Source: Onchocerca volvulus (lineage: Eukaryota; Nematoda; Chromadorea; Rhabditida; Onchocercidae). Taken from it: DNA of 64,000 nt. Location of the stretch: contig HG738142.1 in the NCBI GenBank assembly GCA_000499405.2, forward strand, positions 99,958-163,957. Reading direction: 5' to 3'. Positions 48,701 through 61,300 of this stretch are shown here, piece by piece. The translations under genes and the position numbers were made by a program. Below the pieces are notes generated by a model. It ran no database searches. It was not told where the DNA came from and was given only the letters and a program-made list of their open reading frames with translations. Numbering within the stretch: position 1 is the first letter of the stretch; the number at the start of each line of letters is the position of its first letter.

Positions 48701-51700
48701 AAAATAAATTTCTAAACAAACTATATTTAAGTAAATATAATTATTAATTAGATATTTCTTTATTTTTATTATCATCATTATCAATTTTTTTTATCATATT
48801 CAATTTTTCCATTATCAATATTTTCAATTATTATTTTGAATTATCTAAAATTTTTACCTTTTCATTTAAGATAAGTTTGACTAGTTTTATTTTTCTCTGT
48901 TTATACTATGAAATTTTCAATTACTATCTCTTCGTTTTCTCTTTTTTTTCATCAATTTTTCGCTTTTTCACATTTCCCCTCAATTTGCGAATATTTAATT
49001 AAATTCTTTCTCCTCTTTCTTTCTCATCGATTTTTTTCATTTTCCATTCATCCCTTCAATTTTTAAAACTTAGTTGTATATTTGCCATCCTCTTGTCTTG
49101 TCTATATCTTCCTTAATTTTCTCTTCATTTTGCCTTATTTTACCTTTTTTTTTTTGTTTTTTAATTTAAAAAAAAAATTGATCAATTGATAAAGTTAGAT
49201 TTGATAAAATGACTATTTTTGAGAGAAAAAAGGAAAAAAAATTAAAAAAAAGTTCAGAAAAAAAATAAATGCTAGTATTTGATGATGATGATATAATTAA
49301 AATATTGTATTAATGGAAATGTAATTGAACATTTATAAAGTAAAGAAAAAGGGAAAAAAAACGTCGAATAACTATCAATTTTTATGAAATTTTAATTAAT
49401 TTCAAATGATTAATCGAAGTCTTCGAATTTTTTGATAAACATTTCAAACTAATTTCATCCTTTCATAAATTATTGGTGAATGCAAAATATATGAGCATAT
49501 ATATATCGAAATAAATCATTCGAAATCAAATTATATTCCATTTCATCTTAACCTTGAGAGAAAGTGAATTTTTGGATAATTGCAATGATGACCTTTTACA
49601 AATGACCTTTTGAATAAATGACCTTTTACATGTTTGACAATAATCGATCAATTAGTACGAATGTTTCATCAAATATTTTGTTATCGACATATATATATGA
49701 AATGGTCTTTACGAAAAAATTATTGATAATTTCATTAAAATTTCATTTTTCTTTTTTCTTGAAAAAATCTAATTCTTTTTTTTTTTTCATTTGAGAAAAA
49801 AAAATCAATCGATACATTCATTTTTAAATAATTATATTATCAGTAATAGATCATGATAATTGATTACTTTTCTGATCTTGAAACATAAATTAATAAGCTA
49901 TTATTATTAAAAATATTATCCAATATAAGTTATTTTATAATTTTCGCTTGCCATATTTTGAAGTAGTTATCAAATATCGACCGATTTTTTTTTTTAATAT
50001 TTTCACTTAATATATTTAAAATAACTATCAAATATCGATTGATTTTTTTGCTTCAAATTTCTCAAAGAAAAAAAAAATTGATTAGTATGTTTTGTTTATA
50101 TGTGAAAGATTTATTAATAATATTATCGATCATTTTTGATATTAATCATTGTTAATCTCTTGTTGCAAATTATTCGACATTTTTAAGTGTTTAAATTATT
50201 GCTTAAATTTATTGATTTTTTCGAAAATTTCTTTTTTTTTTTTTTTTTTTAAACTGTTCTCTGATATGAGTTAATTTGAAGAAAAAATTAGAAATTAAAA
50301 AAAAATCGGATTAATTTATCATGATTTTTTCTTAATATTTCATCATAATATCGATTTTTCTATTCATATATTATCATCATTTATAGTTTTAGATTATATA
50401 AATATGAATTTCGTAGTTATGGTGATATGAATACAAATATCATGGAATTTATATTCATATTAGTTTGTAAAGGAATAGCTAAACAAATGCTTTTTATCGA
50501 TTTTTTTTTTGAAAATTACATTTTAAATATTTAAAAATTTATTCCCCCTCAAAAAAAAAAAAAAAAGTTTTCTCGCTATGTTATGCCTTCTCATATTTTA
50601 TCATTTTCTTATTTTAATCTTTAAAAATTTAAAAAAAAAAAAAAGGGAATAATTGAATGATAAAAAATTTCCCTTCTTTCTTCAAAAAAAAAAAAAATTA
50701 TAACTTTTTGTTAAAAATTAATAAAATAAATGAAAATATTTATTCTTAACTTTCTTTTTTGTTTAATAAATTAATTTTCTTTGTTTTTTTCCAGTAATTT
50801 TTTTAATAAATTCAGGATTTTTTTTCCTCAATAAATTACAAAAATTTATAAATTAAAAAAAAAAAGCAAGGAATAATTATTTTTGAAAAAAAAAAAATTT
50901 CCAAAAAAATTTTCAAAAAATTCCAAAATAATAGCTAATATAAAAATTGATCGAAATTGATTTGAAAAAAAAAAATTGGTTGAAATTTTTTTTTTTGTTA
51001 TTAAATATTTAAGTAAACAAGTATATGCCATAAAATGATGAATCATAAAAGTTTTGAAATCAAAACAAAATTTGTAAACATTATATAGTACGTTTTTGGC
51101 AATTGTCATCATCGTTGTCATCATTGTCATCATCATTGTCATCATCATTGTCATCAATCACAAAATCTATTTGTCGTTTCATCTCTTTTGATATTTTTTC
51201 ATTTCCTACTTTTTTTATATTTCCAAAATTCGTTACAAAATAATTTATTGATTTTTCAAATGATTATACCATTTTTTTTTTTTTTAATATAAAGATTTCA
51301 AAGTTTCTTATTTAATTTTTTAAATAAATATGTAAGTATGAAAGTAATAATTTTTTTTTTTTTTGCAAAAATTTTTTGCTGTCTTTTTAATTTTTTTCTT
51401 TTTTTTTTTTAAATTAGGAATAATATTCTTTTTTAAAATTTCCATTTCTTCTCTAAATATTAATATAATTTGCATCGAAAAAAAAAATTTTTTTATGGAT
51501 AAATTTGTTTTGATATACAAAATATTTTGTTAATTTATATATTGAATTTTTGTTTTTGTTTCGATTTTAATTATTCTATTTTTCTTGATTAAAATTTAAT
51601 AATTAAAATAGAAATAAGATGAAAATTGTTCCTATCTGAGCATATTAATTAAAAACTTTTTTTTCTGATCAATCTTTTTTCTTTTTTTTTTTAAGAATTC

Positions 51701-54700
51701 AATTTTGAATGATTTTTTGTTTTATTTATTTATTTTTTTGAATATATAATTTGACACGTTGCTTCATCACGTACGTTCACAAGGAATACGAAGCAATTCA
51801 CACGTAATACGTGGAATTAACTAAAACAGGCGTGTGTATTTATATCACGAATTTATTGATTATTGATTGATTGTATTTATATCATTATTGATTATTGAAT
51901 TTATTGATTGCTGGAATCATGAATCATAAATTCATTGATTCCTATTTATATCACTATTGGTTATTGAATTTATTGATTGCTGAAATCATGAATCATAAAT
52001 TCATTAATTGTTGATCGATTGATTTATTGATTTATTTGATTCACTGATTTACAATTCGTGTAATGACGTGTAAAATTTTAAATAAGCGTTTGATTTCAAC
52101 CAATTTTTTATGAATTCATTGATCATAAAGTATTGATTTTTTTTTTAAAAGTATTTTTTAATAATTTTTCAAAAATTCCAAATTTAATAAAGAAGGAAAA
52201 AAAATGCAAATTAATTTTTTTTTGATATAATGATATAACTTCTGATTCGTATGTGAAATTTCATTCGAATTTTAAATGCTTCAATTTTTTGTCATCCGTA
52301 GGATGTACAAACTTTTGTTTTACAATATGAAAATTATAAACTTTATTTATCAGAATTTTTTTTTTTGCTTAATTTCAAACTTTTTTTTATTTTGTTATAA
52401 TTTTCGTTTAATAATTTTTATAATTTTATTTTACATGATTTTTTTTTCTCAGCCATCAAACTTATCACGATAATATGTTTGATGATTAAAAGTAGTTGAT
52501 ACTTTTAGGAAATTCTCATTGTTATATATTTTTATATATATATATATTTAAAACAAAATTAATTAAATGATTTAATTTCGATGATTAATTCTAGTAATTT
52601 GATATAGTTCTAGTAACTTGAATTTTAACTTACAAAAATAAGAATATAGTATTTGTATGGTAAATAAAAATATTTACAAAAAAATTTGAAAAATTTTATA
52701 AGTTATTTTTATATTTTGTCAATTTAAATCTCATTGTTTTTTTTCCTCTCATTTTTCATTTTTCCAAAAATTATTCGAATTTTCCGGAATTCTGTCTAAA
52801 AAAAAAAAATTACGGAATTACGTCTAAAATTAACCGTAAACTTAGAGCATTAACTGAGTTGTACTCATAAATTATTTCATTCATAATTCTTGTCTGAAAG
52901 TGTTATTTGTTGTAAACAAGAAATAATAGTATTCTTGCGTTGCGTTACCACAACCTTTGACCTTTGAATGCTTTTTTTTTTTTCAAGTAATTATTCGAAT
53001 AATTTTTCAGCTATGCAAGGAACACCATCGTTACGTCCATATCTAGCTTTCAATCCGAATAATGATGCTGAAACATTGCGTAAAGCAATGAAAGGTTTGG
53101 GTTGTGATAAAAATAAAGTTATTATCGTACTCTGTGGTAGAGTTAATTTTCAGGTTTCTTTTTTTTTTTTTTTTTTTTGACAGAAATTTGAGAAAAAATT
53201 TCATCGAAAAATTTGAAGAATTAATTTAATTTATTTTTTTTGTAATTAACAAATTCGAGTTTTGAATTTTTTTCCCAAATGTTTTATAATATATTTTTTT
53301 TTGTAAATAAATGAAAAAATTATATATATATATATATATAATATATCTTTTAGGAATATATGTTATGCATTTATTTTATAAAGATGATTTTTAATTATTC
53401 GATTTTTTTTTTTTTTTAATATTTCAAATTTTAATTTTTAGCTTTTTTTTTTTTTATTTACTTTTGAAAATTTTTTTTTTTTTTTTTAGCGTCAACAAAT
53501 TGCGGCAGCTTATAAAACAATGTACGGTAAAGATCTGATAAATGATTTAAAAAGTGAACTATCGGGTGATTTTGAAGATTTAATTTTGGCATTAATGGAA
53601 TTACCAGCACAATATGATGCGCAACAACTTCATAAAGCTATGCAAGTATCGATTGAAAAAAATTTAATTTAATTTTTTTTTTTTTAAATTTATCTTTCTT
53701 CTTTTTCTTCTTATATGTCATTTAGTTTTAATCAAATATTCATATGATTATAAATTTCAAAAATGAAAAATTATGTAAATGAAATATTTAATTGTAAAGT
53801 AGCAAGAAAAAAAATTTTTTTAAGAGATTAATCTAGTAAATTAATTTATTTAAATATTTCAAATTATAAAGAAACGATATATTAATCAATTATTAAAAGC
53901 ATATTTAGTATCTAATTACTCAAATATTTTAATACTTGATTATTTCAATATTTAAAAGTGCACTTATATTGATATAAATCGAGAATATTTAATTACTCAA
54001 GTATTTTAATATTTGATTATTTCAGTATTTGAAGTTACATTTTCGAATGCTTTTACGTGATATGAAGAAATGCACATTCCTTTTTTAATAATTATTATGA
54101 TGTTCAAATTTTATTACAATCATCAAATTCAATCTTTTATTCTAAATTAAAATTTCACAAATAATTACAAATTAAAATTTAATTAAAATTACTAATTAAA
54201 ATTTCATAACTCAGGGTTTGGGTACAACAGAATCAGTGTTAATTGAAATTATGTGTTCACGTACGAATGCTCAAATTGCTGAATTACGTAACGTTTATCA
54301 ACAAATGTATAAATCAAGTTTGGAGAAGGATTTAATTGGTGAAACAAGTGGACATTTTAAACGATTGCTAGTATCGTTATGTAATGGTGGACGTGATGAA
54401 AGTATGCAAACTGACACGTTACGTGCTAATCAGGTTAGCTTTTTAGGTATTACGTATGGTACGTTACGTGTTAATCAGGTTAATTTTTAAGCTATTGCGT
54501 TTGATACGTTACGTATTAGTCAGGTTAACTTTTTAGGTATACGTATGATATTTTAAGTGCTAATTAGGTTAGCTTTTAAAGTATTACATATGATACGTTA
54601 CGTGTTAATCAGGTTAGCTTTTTAGGTAGTTACGTATTAATCAGGTTAACTTTTTAAGTATTACTTATAATGACTTATAATGCATTACTTACTAATTAGG

Positions 54701-56073
54701 TTAGCTTTTCTAGGTATAGCATTTGAAATTTGTATGATTTCATGTTAATCATTATGCATAATTTAAAAATTACACAGTGATAGATGTATTTCACATCAAA
54801 TGCATTATATTATTACTTCACGTAATACGTCATACGTGAAAATTATGATTTTTACAAATTACGAAATTTTACGAATTATTTAGTTTTGGAATTTTAGGAT
54901 TGATAAAAAAAATTCAGTAAAATAAAAATTAGGACCAATAAAAAAAAAAAAAAAAAAAAAAAACTATAAAATAGGCAATTATTTAATGTTCCTTCAGTAA
55001 AAAAAAAGAAAAAAAAAAACCTCACAATTTTTTTCGCATAAATAAAACTTAATTTCTAATGAATTTTTCTTTTATTTTCAAAATTTTTCATTTTTTTTCT
55101 TTTTGTTTTTTTAAATTAATTATAATCTTTAAAAAAGTCTTTCGAGCAATATATTATATCATCATTTTTAGGATGCGAAAAGATTATACAAAGCTGGCGA
55201 ACAACGTCTTGGTACCGATGAATCATGTTTTAATGCGATTTTAGCATCGCAAAATTACGCACAACTGCGACTTGTCTTCCAAGAATATCAAAAGGTTATA
55301 GCTGCCGCTATTAATTAGAAAAATTTCAGCTTTTTATTGAAAATACTTTCAATTTTTCAAATTTTTATTTTCATCTTTTTATAGCTTAAATTATTTGCCG
55401 TAAAATTTGAATGTATATTTTTTAGTTCACAATTATAGTTCAATTTTTAAATTTTTAAGTTTTTTTTTTATTTTTCTTGAAATTAATCAAAATTTTACAA
55501 AATTTTTTTTTGTTTTTGTTTTTTCAGATAACAAATCATACGATTGAAAAAGCAATTGAAGCTGAATTTAGTGGTGATGTTAAAGATGGCTTATTAGCTA
55601 TTGTCGCATGTGCACAAAATAAACCAGCTTATTTTGCAACTTTACTTTATAATAGCATGGTTGTAAGTTATCATATCATTATTTTGTAAAAAATGAAAAA
55701 AAAAATTATTTTTAATCATAAAATCAATAAAATGAAGGATATAATAATAGCAAAATGATAGCAGCAAAATATTTTCTAAATTAATTCTTTAATCGATTAA
55801 AAAATATTAATTTATTCCTTTGTTTGATCTAATCAAGATCAAATAAATATCAAATTAAATTCATTTTTTGCAATGAAAATATTAAATTTTTAGGGATTTG
55901 GTACACGTGATAATGATTTAATCCGTCTTATTGTTACACGTTCCGAAATTGATCTAGCAGATGTACGACAAGAATTTGAACGAAAATACAAGAAAAGTTT
56001 GGAATCATTCATTAAGGGTGATTGTTCGGGAGCATACAAAGATGGTCTTATCGCACTTGTCCGTGGAAATTGA
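45784..56073 (+). CDS. Annexin with GYPGQQ-repeat N-terminus, nine exons
   Basis: Nine exons join in phase to 505 residues: 45784-45834, 46567-46612, 47594-48058, 53011-53153, 53490-53645, 54215-54433, 55172-55294, 55528-55662 and 55894-56073. Residues about 33-185 are a low-complexity [14 protein letters not shown] array, as in annexins A7 and A11. Residues about 190-505 are four annexin repeats: [50 protein letters not shown] and [19 protein letters not shown]. Annexins bind acidic phospholipids in the presence of calcium. The acidic cap residue of the type II site is kept in repeats 1 and 3 (SGDFED, SGDVKD). It is replaced by H in repeat 2 (SGHFKR) and A in repeat 4 (SGAYKD), so calcium binding may be uneven. 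Exon 4 ends GRVNFQ in place of the usual RSNAQ. AATAAA lies at 56,266. Intron 3 is 4.95 kb; intron 6 begins with a minisatellite. Confidence 0.92.
47640..47975 (+). repeat. Coding tandem repeat (GYPGQQ) in annexin exon 3
   Basis: About 13 units of a 21-base repeat (GGTTATCC.GGCCAACAAGGA) encode GGYPGQQ or GSYPGQQ. One interruption near 47,830-47,880 encodes [17 protein letters not shown]. Codon variation between units (GGCCAA, GGCCAG, GGTCAA, GACCAA) is mostly synonymous, which suggests the peptide repeat is maintained. Long frames in other registers ([16 protein letters not shown]) are shadows of this array. Confidence 0.9.
51107..51155. repeat. 12-bp minisatellite TCATCATCATTG in annexin intron 3
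   Basis: About four units of TCATCATCATTG and its nine-base form. The minus-strand methionine-rich frame across it is an artefact. Confidence 0.85.
51881..52016. repeat. 69-bp tandem repeat, two copies, in annexin intron 3
   Basis: The units at 51,881-51,949 and 51,950-52,016 share TTATTGAATTTATTGATTGC and AATCATGAATCATAAATTCA. They differ at a few positions. A partial unit and short TGATTGAT runs flank them. Confidence 0.85.
54415..54727 (+). repeat. 45-46 bp minisatellite spanning the annexin exon 6 donor
   Basis: The first unit straddles the exon end: ACGTTACGTGCTAATCAG is exon and GTTAGCTTTTTAGGTATTAC is intron. About six further units follow in the intron, each repeating (ACGTTA)CGTGTTAATCAGGTTAAC. 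Each keeps a CAG/GTTA or TAG/GTTA junction like the real 5' splice site. The first spacing is exactly 45 bases, so use of the second donor would insert 15 codons in frame. Later units carry stops and length changes. Confidence 0.9.
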
Positions 56074-58393
56074 TTTAATTCAAAATTTAAATTTCTGCAT
56101 TTTTATATTATTTTTTATTGAAAATACTGGCAGATTTCTGTCATTTTAAATTTCTTTTTTTTTTTTTTTTTAAATCACAAGTTATAATTTGAATTTCTTT
56201 GTATTTTTTTTTTTTATTGATAAGATTAAATTTTCTACTCATATTTTGCATATGTCATATACTAAAATAAAAACTAAATAACTACAAATTATATATATGT
56301 GCATTTTTTGTTTATCGTAAATTCCGTCCAATTTATAAAACATAATATCAAAAATAAAGTTTTACCTGTTTCTGTTAACCGAAACTTTTCATCGAATACT
56401 TATTATGAAAAAAAAAAAAAGAAAAAAAAAGAAACCTTCGAATAGCGAGTCTGGTAAAACGGCAAAACTTCAAATAAAGAGTCTGCTAAAACGATAAAAC
56501 CTCAAACAACGAGACTGCATTTAAATTATCTTCATAAAATGAATATTTAGATATTTCAAACAGACATGTAATGCTATGCAAAAAGATGTTTTCATCAATT
56601 TTATAGATTAAAATTCACGCTATAACTCTTTTAAATGTTTTCAAAAATATGGCAAATTATCTTCAGGAATAAAATTACTTCATTTCAAAAGATATTCAAT
56701 GGATGCGCAGAAAAGAAAGATAAAATTGGTTAAAATATAATAACAAGTAACAAGAACTTTCTTCTTTTTTACAAATGTCGTATTGGTATGAGTTGATGTA
56801 AATCTTCTGATACAGAAATGACCGAAAGATAAAATTTTCAAATTGCAAAACATTAACTAAACAATTTTAGGAAAGGAAAAAGGATCAAAAATCAACGGAT
56901 CTTTGGATCATCAAATTGAATCTTAAGCAATTATCTTAAAACATGTAAAGATGTTTCTATGGTTTGTTCTCAAACATAGACAATAGAAAACTATTGTATG
57001 ATGTTCAAACGGAAATTAATCAATCAAACTAGATTTTGGAATCAACGAGTTGTGACAAGCAAATTGTGACCTGAAAAACTAATCTAATCAATAACATGTG
57101 GTAAACAAGATCGATTAATATAATACAATACATGAATGCATGATATGATAATTAAATGGATAACAAAAATGTTTGAAATTAGGACAAAAAAAAAAAATCG
57201 AACGGAACGTCATTGCCCTGCTTGAATGTCGATTTTTCGAATTATCCATTATTTAAATCAGTTAATGGAATGTCAACATGATGAAAAGCATGTTTTAAAC
57301 AAGTAAAATAGATACAGCATATATTTTAATGTGAAAACAGGAATAAAAAATAAGCAAGTGAATTCTTAATATTTCAATGTACAAGAAAATATTTTGCTTT
57401 TCTTGGCTATAAAACACCAAGACCGATACCATTTCAATTATAATCAACTTCATTTTTTAAAAGCACAACTCGTTGATTTTCTGCAACTTTCAAGTTTACA
57501 ATACTTATATCATGAAATGCAAAAAATTAAACTATAATTTATAACTTAAATTGAAACAGTGAAAGAAAAGAAAGCATATATCGCCCTTGGTTGGCTCAAT
57601 ATAATTATATATTAGAGACAATATATGCATATATTTTCTGGAAGGTAAAAAAATGTTTATATATTTTACATCTGAATTCAAAAATCTTAATATATTTTTT
57701 ATTATTTTCAATTTCTTATTTGTAATTTTTTTTTTCATCTTTAATAAGAGGGGAAAAGGAGAAAAAATCTAGAATTCACTATGTATCAAAGAGAAAAAAA
57801 AAATTTAAAAAAGTAATTGAAATCAAATCATATCCTAATAAATTTTCAACTTCTTTTATTCTTTCCGCCTTCCTCATATAAATTTTATCTCACTTGCTAA
57901 TTCTATTTTTCGTTGAATTTTTTCAGATTCTAAAATAAACTTTTTGCTTCAGTTCATTTGCAAATTTGGAAACTAGTAAAAAGAATAAAATACCTCATGT
58001 GTACTTGGAAAAAAAAGTGAGTGGTTATCAATAATACTAAAAACTTCAAACTATTAGGAAATGTGTCTTCCAGCGGTAATGTGGCAGTACTCTGAATAAA
58101 TCGACAAAAATGAAATTCTTAGAGAATTTAAGATGCGAGCTGCTATTATTGTTATCACTTGTTAATCGTTAAAATGCTGAATAAGAAACAAAAAAAAAAA
58201 AAAAAAACACGAAGCTAAAATAATTTTTTTTTCTGTTGTTTTTTGATTTAAAAATTTCTCATTTAAATAATGATTTTAGTTAACTTCAGTTACAAATGAG
58301 ACAAAATATTTCGAATAAATTTAATTAAATTAGAAATGGAAACCTATGCATCCAATTTCAGAAAATTCACCTTTGAATTTGCGAGCAATATTA
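56074..58393. other. Intergenic region between annexin and DEAD-box genes
   Basis: It includes the annexin 3' UTR with AATAAA at 56,266. A tandem repeat at 56,433-56,520 consists of three imperfect units of about 34 bases (CTTCAAATAACGAGTCTGGTAAAACG type). The two genes converge here, so the region holds both 3' ends. No exon was supported. Confidence 0.6.
56433..56520. repeat. 34-bp tandem repeat, about 2.5 units
   Basis: Three imperfect copies of a unit containing AACCTTCGAATAGCGAGTCT and GGTAAAACGGCA. Confidence 0.7.
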
Positions 58394-61300
58394 TCACCAA
58401 CCAGATTCTGAAACAACACAGTTCACTGAAGATACAGGTTCAATGTTTATAAAAATTTTTCGTGCAAAAATGAAATGGTTATGAACACAATTAACTTTGA
58501 AAATATTATTTCATTGGAATTCGAAAATAATTAGACAATTTCCCCACTATTTTAATTTACATCGCTTTTCTAATATTTTAGTTATTTCCAATTCTTTTCC
58601 ATCTGAGAATTTATTCATTTTTTCAGTGAGAATTCCAAAACATACGCTGACCTCTCATGAAACCGATACGCTCGTTAGCGATATCAAGAAGAAAGTCTGG
58701 GGGTATTTGCTGCACTTCTCGAACTACCTAAATCAATATAATGTTTCTACTTTTTAACCTTTTTTTAATAATCAAGCAATCATCATAATAATCAGCAAAA
58801 TATATAAAAACAGAACAGCTGGTATCATGTTTATCTTTAAAGTAAAGTCTATATGACGAAAGTAATTTTACCTGTACAATATCAGCAATCAAAGCCGGAT
58901 CCTGTTCAGTCCGATTAATGAATGATGTTGCTTTACCTCGATGGAGACGACCAGTACGACCAATACGATGTACATAAGTTACACGATCATTTGGCATATC
59001 ATAATTAATTACCTTAAAATAAACCAAATAAAATAAAAAATATGCATATAGCTCAAGTATTATAGATGTTCTTCTCACGCAATCGATAAAAAAAGTGAAA
59101 TAAATTAATCTAAATAATGAAAGCGACATCTAGATGCAATTAAGAAATAGTAAGCAGAAAATAAATAATATCAAACAGAAAATAATATGGAAGTAATATT
59201 AGAAAATAATACTTTTAATATCTTGATAGAAAACAATATCAGAAAAGTAAATAATATCAAACAAAATATATAAACTAACATGCTGGAGATCTTTGACATC
59301 AATACCACGTGCGCAAACATCAGTAGCAACCAAAACTTTAATATTACCTTTCCGAAAATCGGCTAATGCTTCATCACGCTGCTTTTGCACGCGGTCGCTG
59401 TAATTTATGCTTCCATATACATATGGTAATTAATAATTTTTATGAAATAATGCTTTATTTATTTAATAACTTTAACTTTTCACGACAAATATCACCAGTT
59501 CGTTAATCATTCTGCATCTCGTAAAAGATTAAGACAATGGAAACATTAAGTTTCCCAAAATTTATTGTGAATAACTGCTACAAATATAAGTTGATGAAAA
59601 TCTATATGAATAGAGTTAAATATATCTCTTAAAATTCAGCATGATCTAAACTAAATGTTTAGACAAATTTCAAGCACAGATTCAAAATTTTACCCACTGA
59701 TACTACTCGACCGTATATTTTTCTGAATAAGATTTAAAGCTATAACATCGGCCATCTTCTTCCGTTGAACAAAAACCAGAGTACGTACTACATCACCATT
59801 ATTCATTCTATCCTCTTCTAATAATTCTATCAGTTTGTCAAATTTATTTTCGGATGTAACCTGTAACAGTAAAAGTCGTTCTCATCTGGGTAGACAAGAA
59901 GGTGAAATTTAGGAAGAGGGTAAAATATTCTAAGGAGTTTCGCTTCGAATAATCCAAGATAAAAAAATCAACATAACGAGACTCTTACCAGCTTAACTCC
60001 ATTCAGATAGTAATAGATTCAGAATTAAATAGCCATGTAATAAACATGAAATAGATAACATTTAGCTACCTCAATGAAATTCTGTTCAACGAGTGGATTA
60101 GCTGCATCAACTTTACCATTTGATACAAATGCACGATTTTCTTTCAAAATTTTCGCCGCTAACTCTTGCACTTCTTGTTTAAACGTGGCACTGAATAGCA
60201 AAGTTTGTCGATCCTTTACCTATAAAATGTTACTTTTCAAATTTAAAAGCTGATAAGCTTCTTCTGAAAATGTCAGAAAACTCAATGTGCTGAGACATAC
60301 CCAGCTCGAATAAGTCGAATAACTTGCTCCCCTTGCATTAATTTTTCAAGTAAATTTTATAATTTTGAATATATTTTTTCAATAAACTCTTCATATAAAA
60401 TTACCGATGGAAAACCAGGACTGTGAACAAGATCCATAATATCATTATGAAAGGAATCTTGATTGAGCATACGATCGGCTTCATCAAGCACAAAAAAATT
60501 AATGTTGTGCAACTTCACCTTAATAAACATCGAATTTCCTTTAAGCAATAATATCATAAGGATATATGGATTGAGTCCTTTCTTTTCAGAAAATTTAATC
60601 ATTCCGGATATTTGAGAAATTTTCATGTCAGTTAACAAAATTATTCTAAAATTTGAATTAGAACTGAAAATCATAAAATACAATAATCAAATTATACCGA
60701 AGTGCAAATCCAACTGTGCTGCAATAGTATCATTCCACAAAATCTAGTCAGATTGTCGGTGATTATCACCCTAATATTCTATGTACTCATTATGAAACAA
60801 CTCTTTGTTTAAACGCATTTTCTGAGATGAACTCCTACGTATTTTCATAGTAATGAAAAACCAAATAATCCTGATTAGTTTCACACCGATCAAATACTCG
60901 AATTCTTCTATAGAAAAAATATTAATGCATAATGGCTTTTCTGTGAATTTCATTAAATTCAAACTGGCACCTTCTTCTTCACCACAAAATCTTTCAATCT
61001 TCCCATCGTCGCAAAAAGCATATTACAACCTCTTTCCAGCTCCATTAGGTTTTTCGACCAATCGTACTGTCCATATGCTTTTGCTACCGTTACACCAGTT
61101 CCTAAAAGTTACGATGTAGAAGTAAACAAATTTTCTTACATTCGGATTCACAACAGAATGTCAATTTGCAATGAGCATTGTTAGGGTTGAAGCAGCTCAA
61201 GTTTTCACTAACGAGATGCCAATGTAATATGAAACATTCAAATAAGATCTTGACAAATGAAAGTGGACGAAGGCTACACAAGAAAAGCAGCACCAATCTC

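Noticed and set aside
50846..51157. Minus-strand 103-codon frame beginning with a methionine/threonine run
   Set aside because: It is a translation of the TCATCATCATTG minisatellite followed by lysine- and phenylalanine-rich AT sequence inside an annexin intron.
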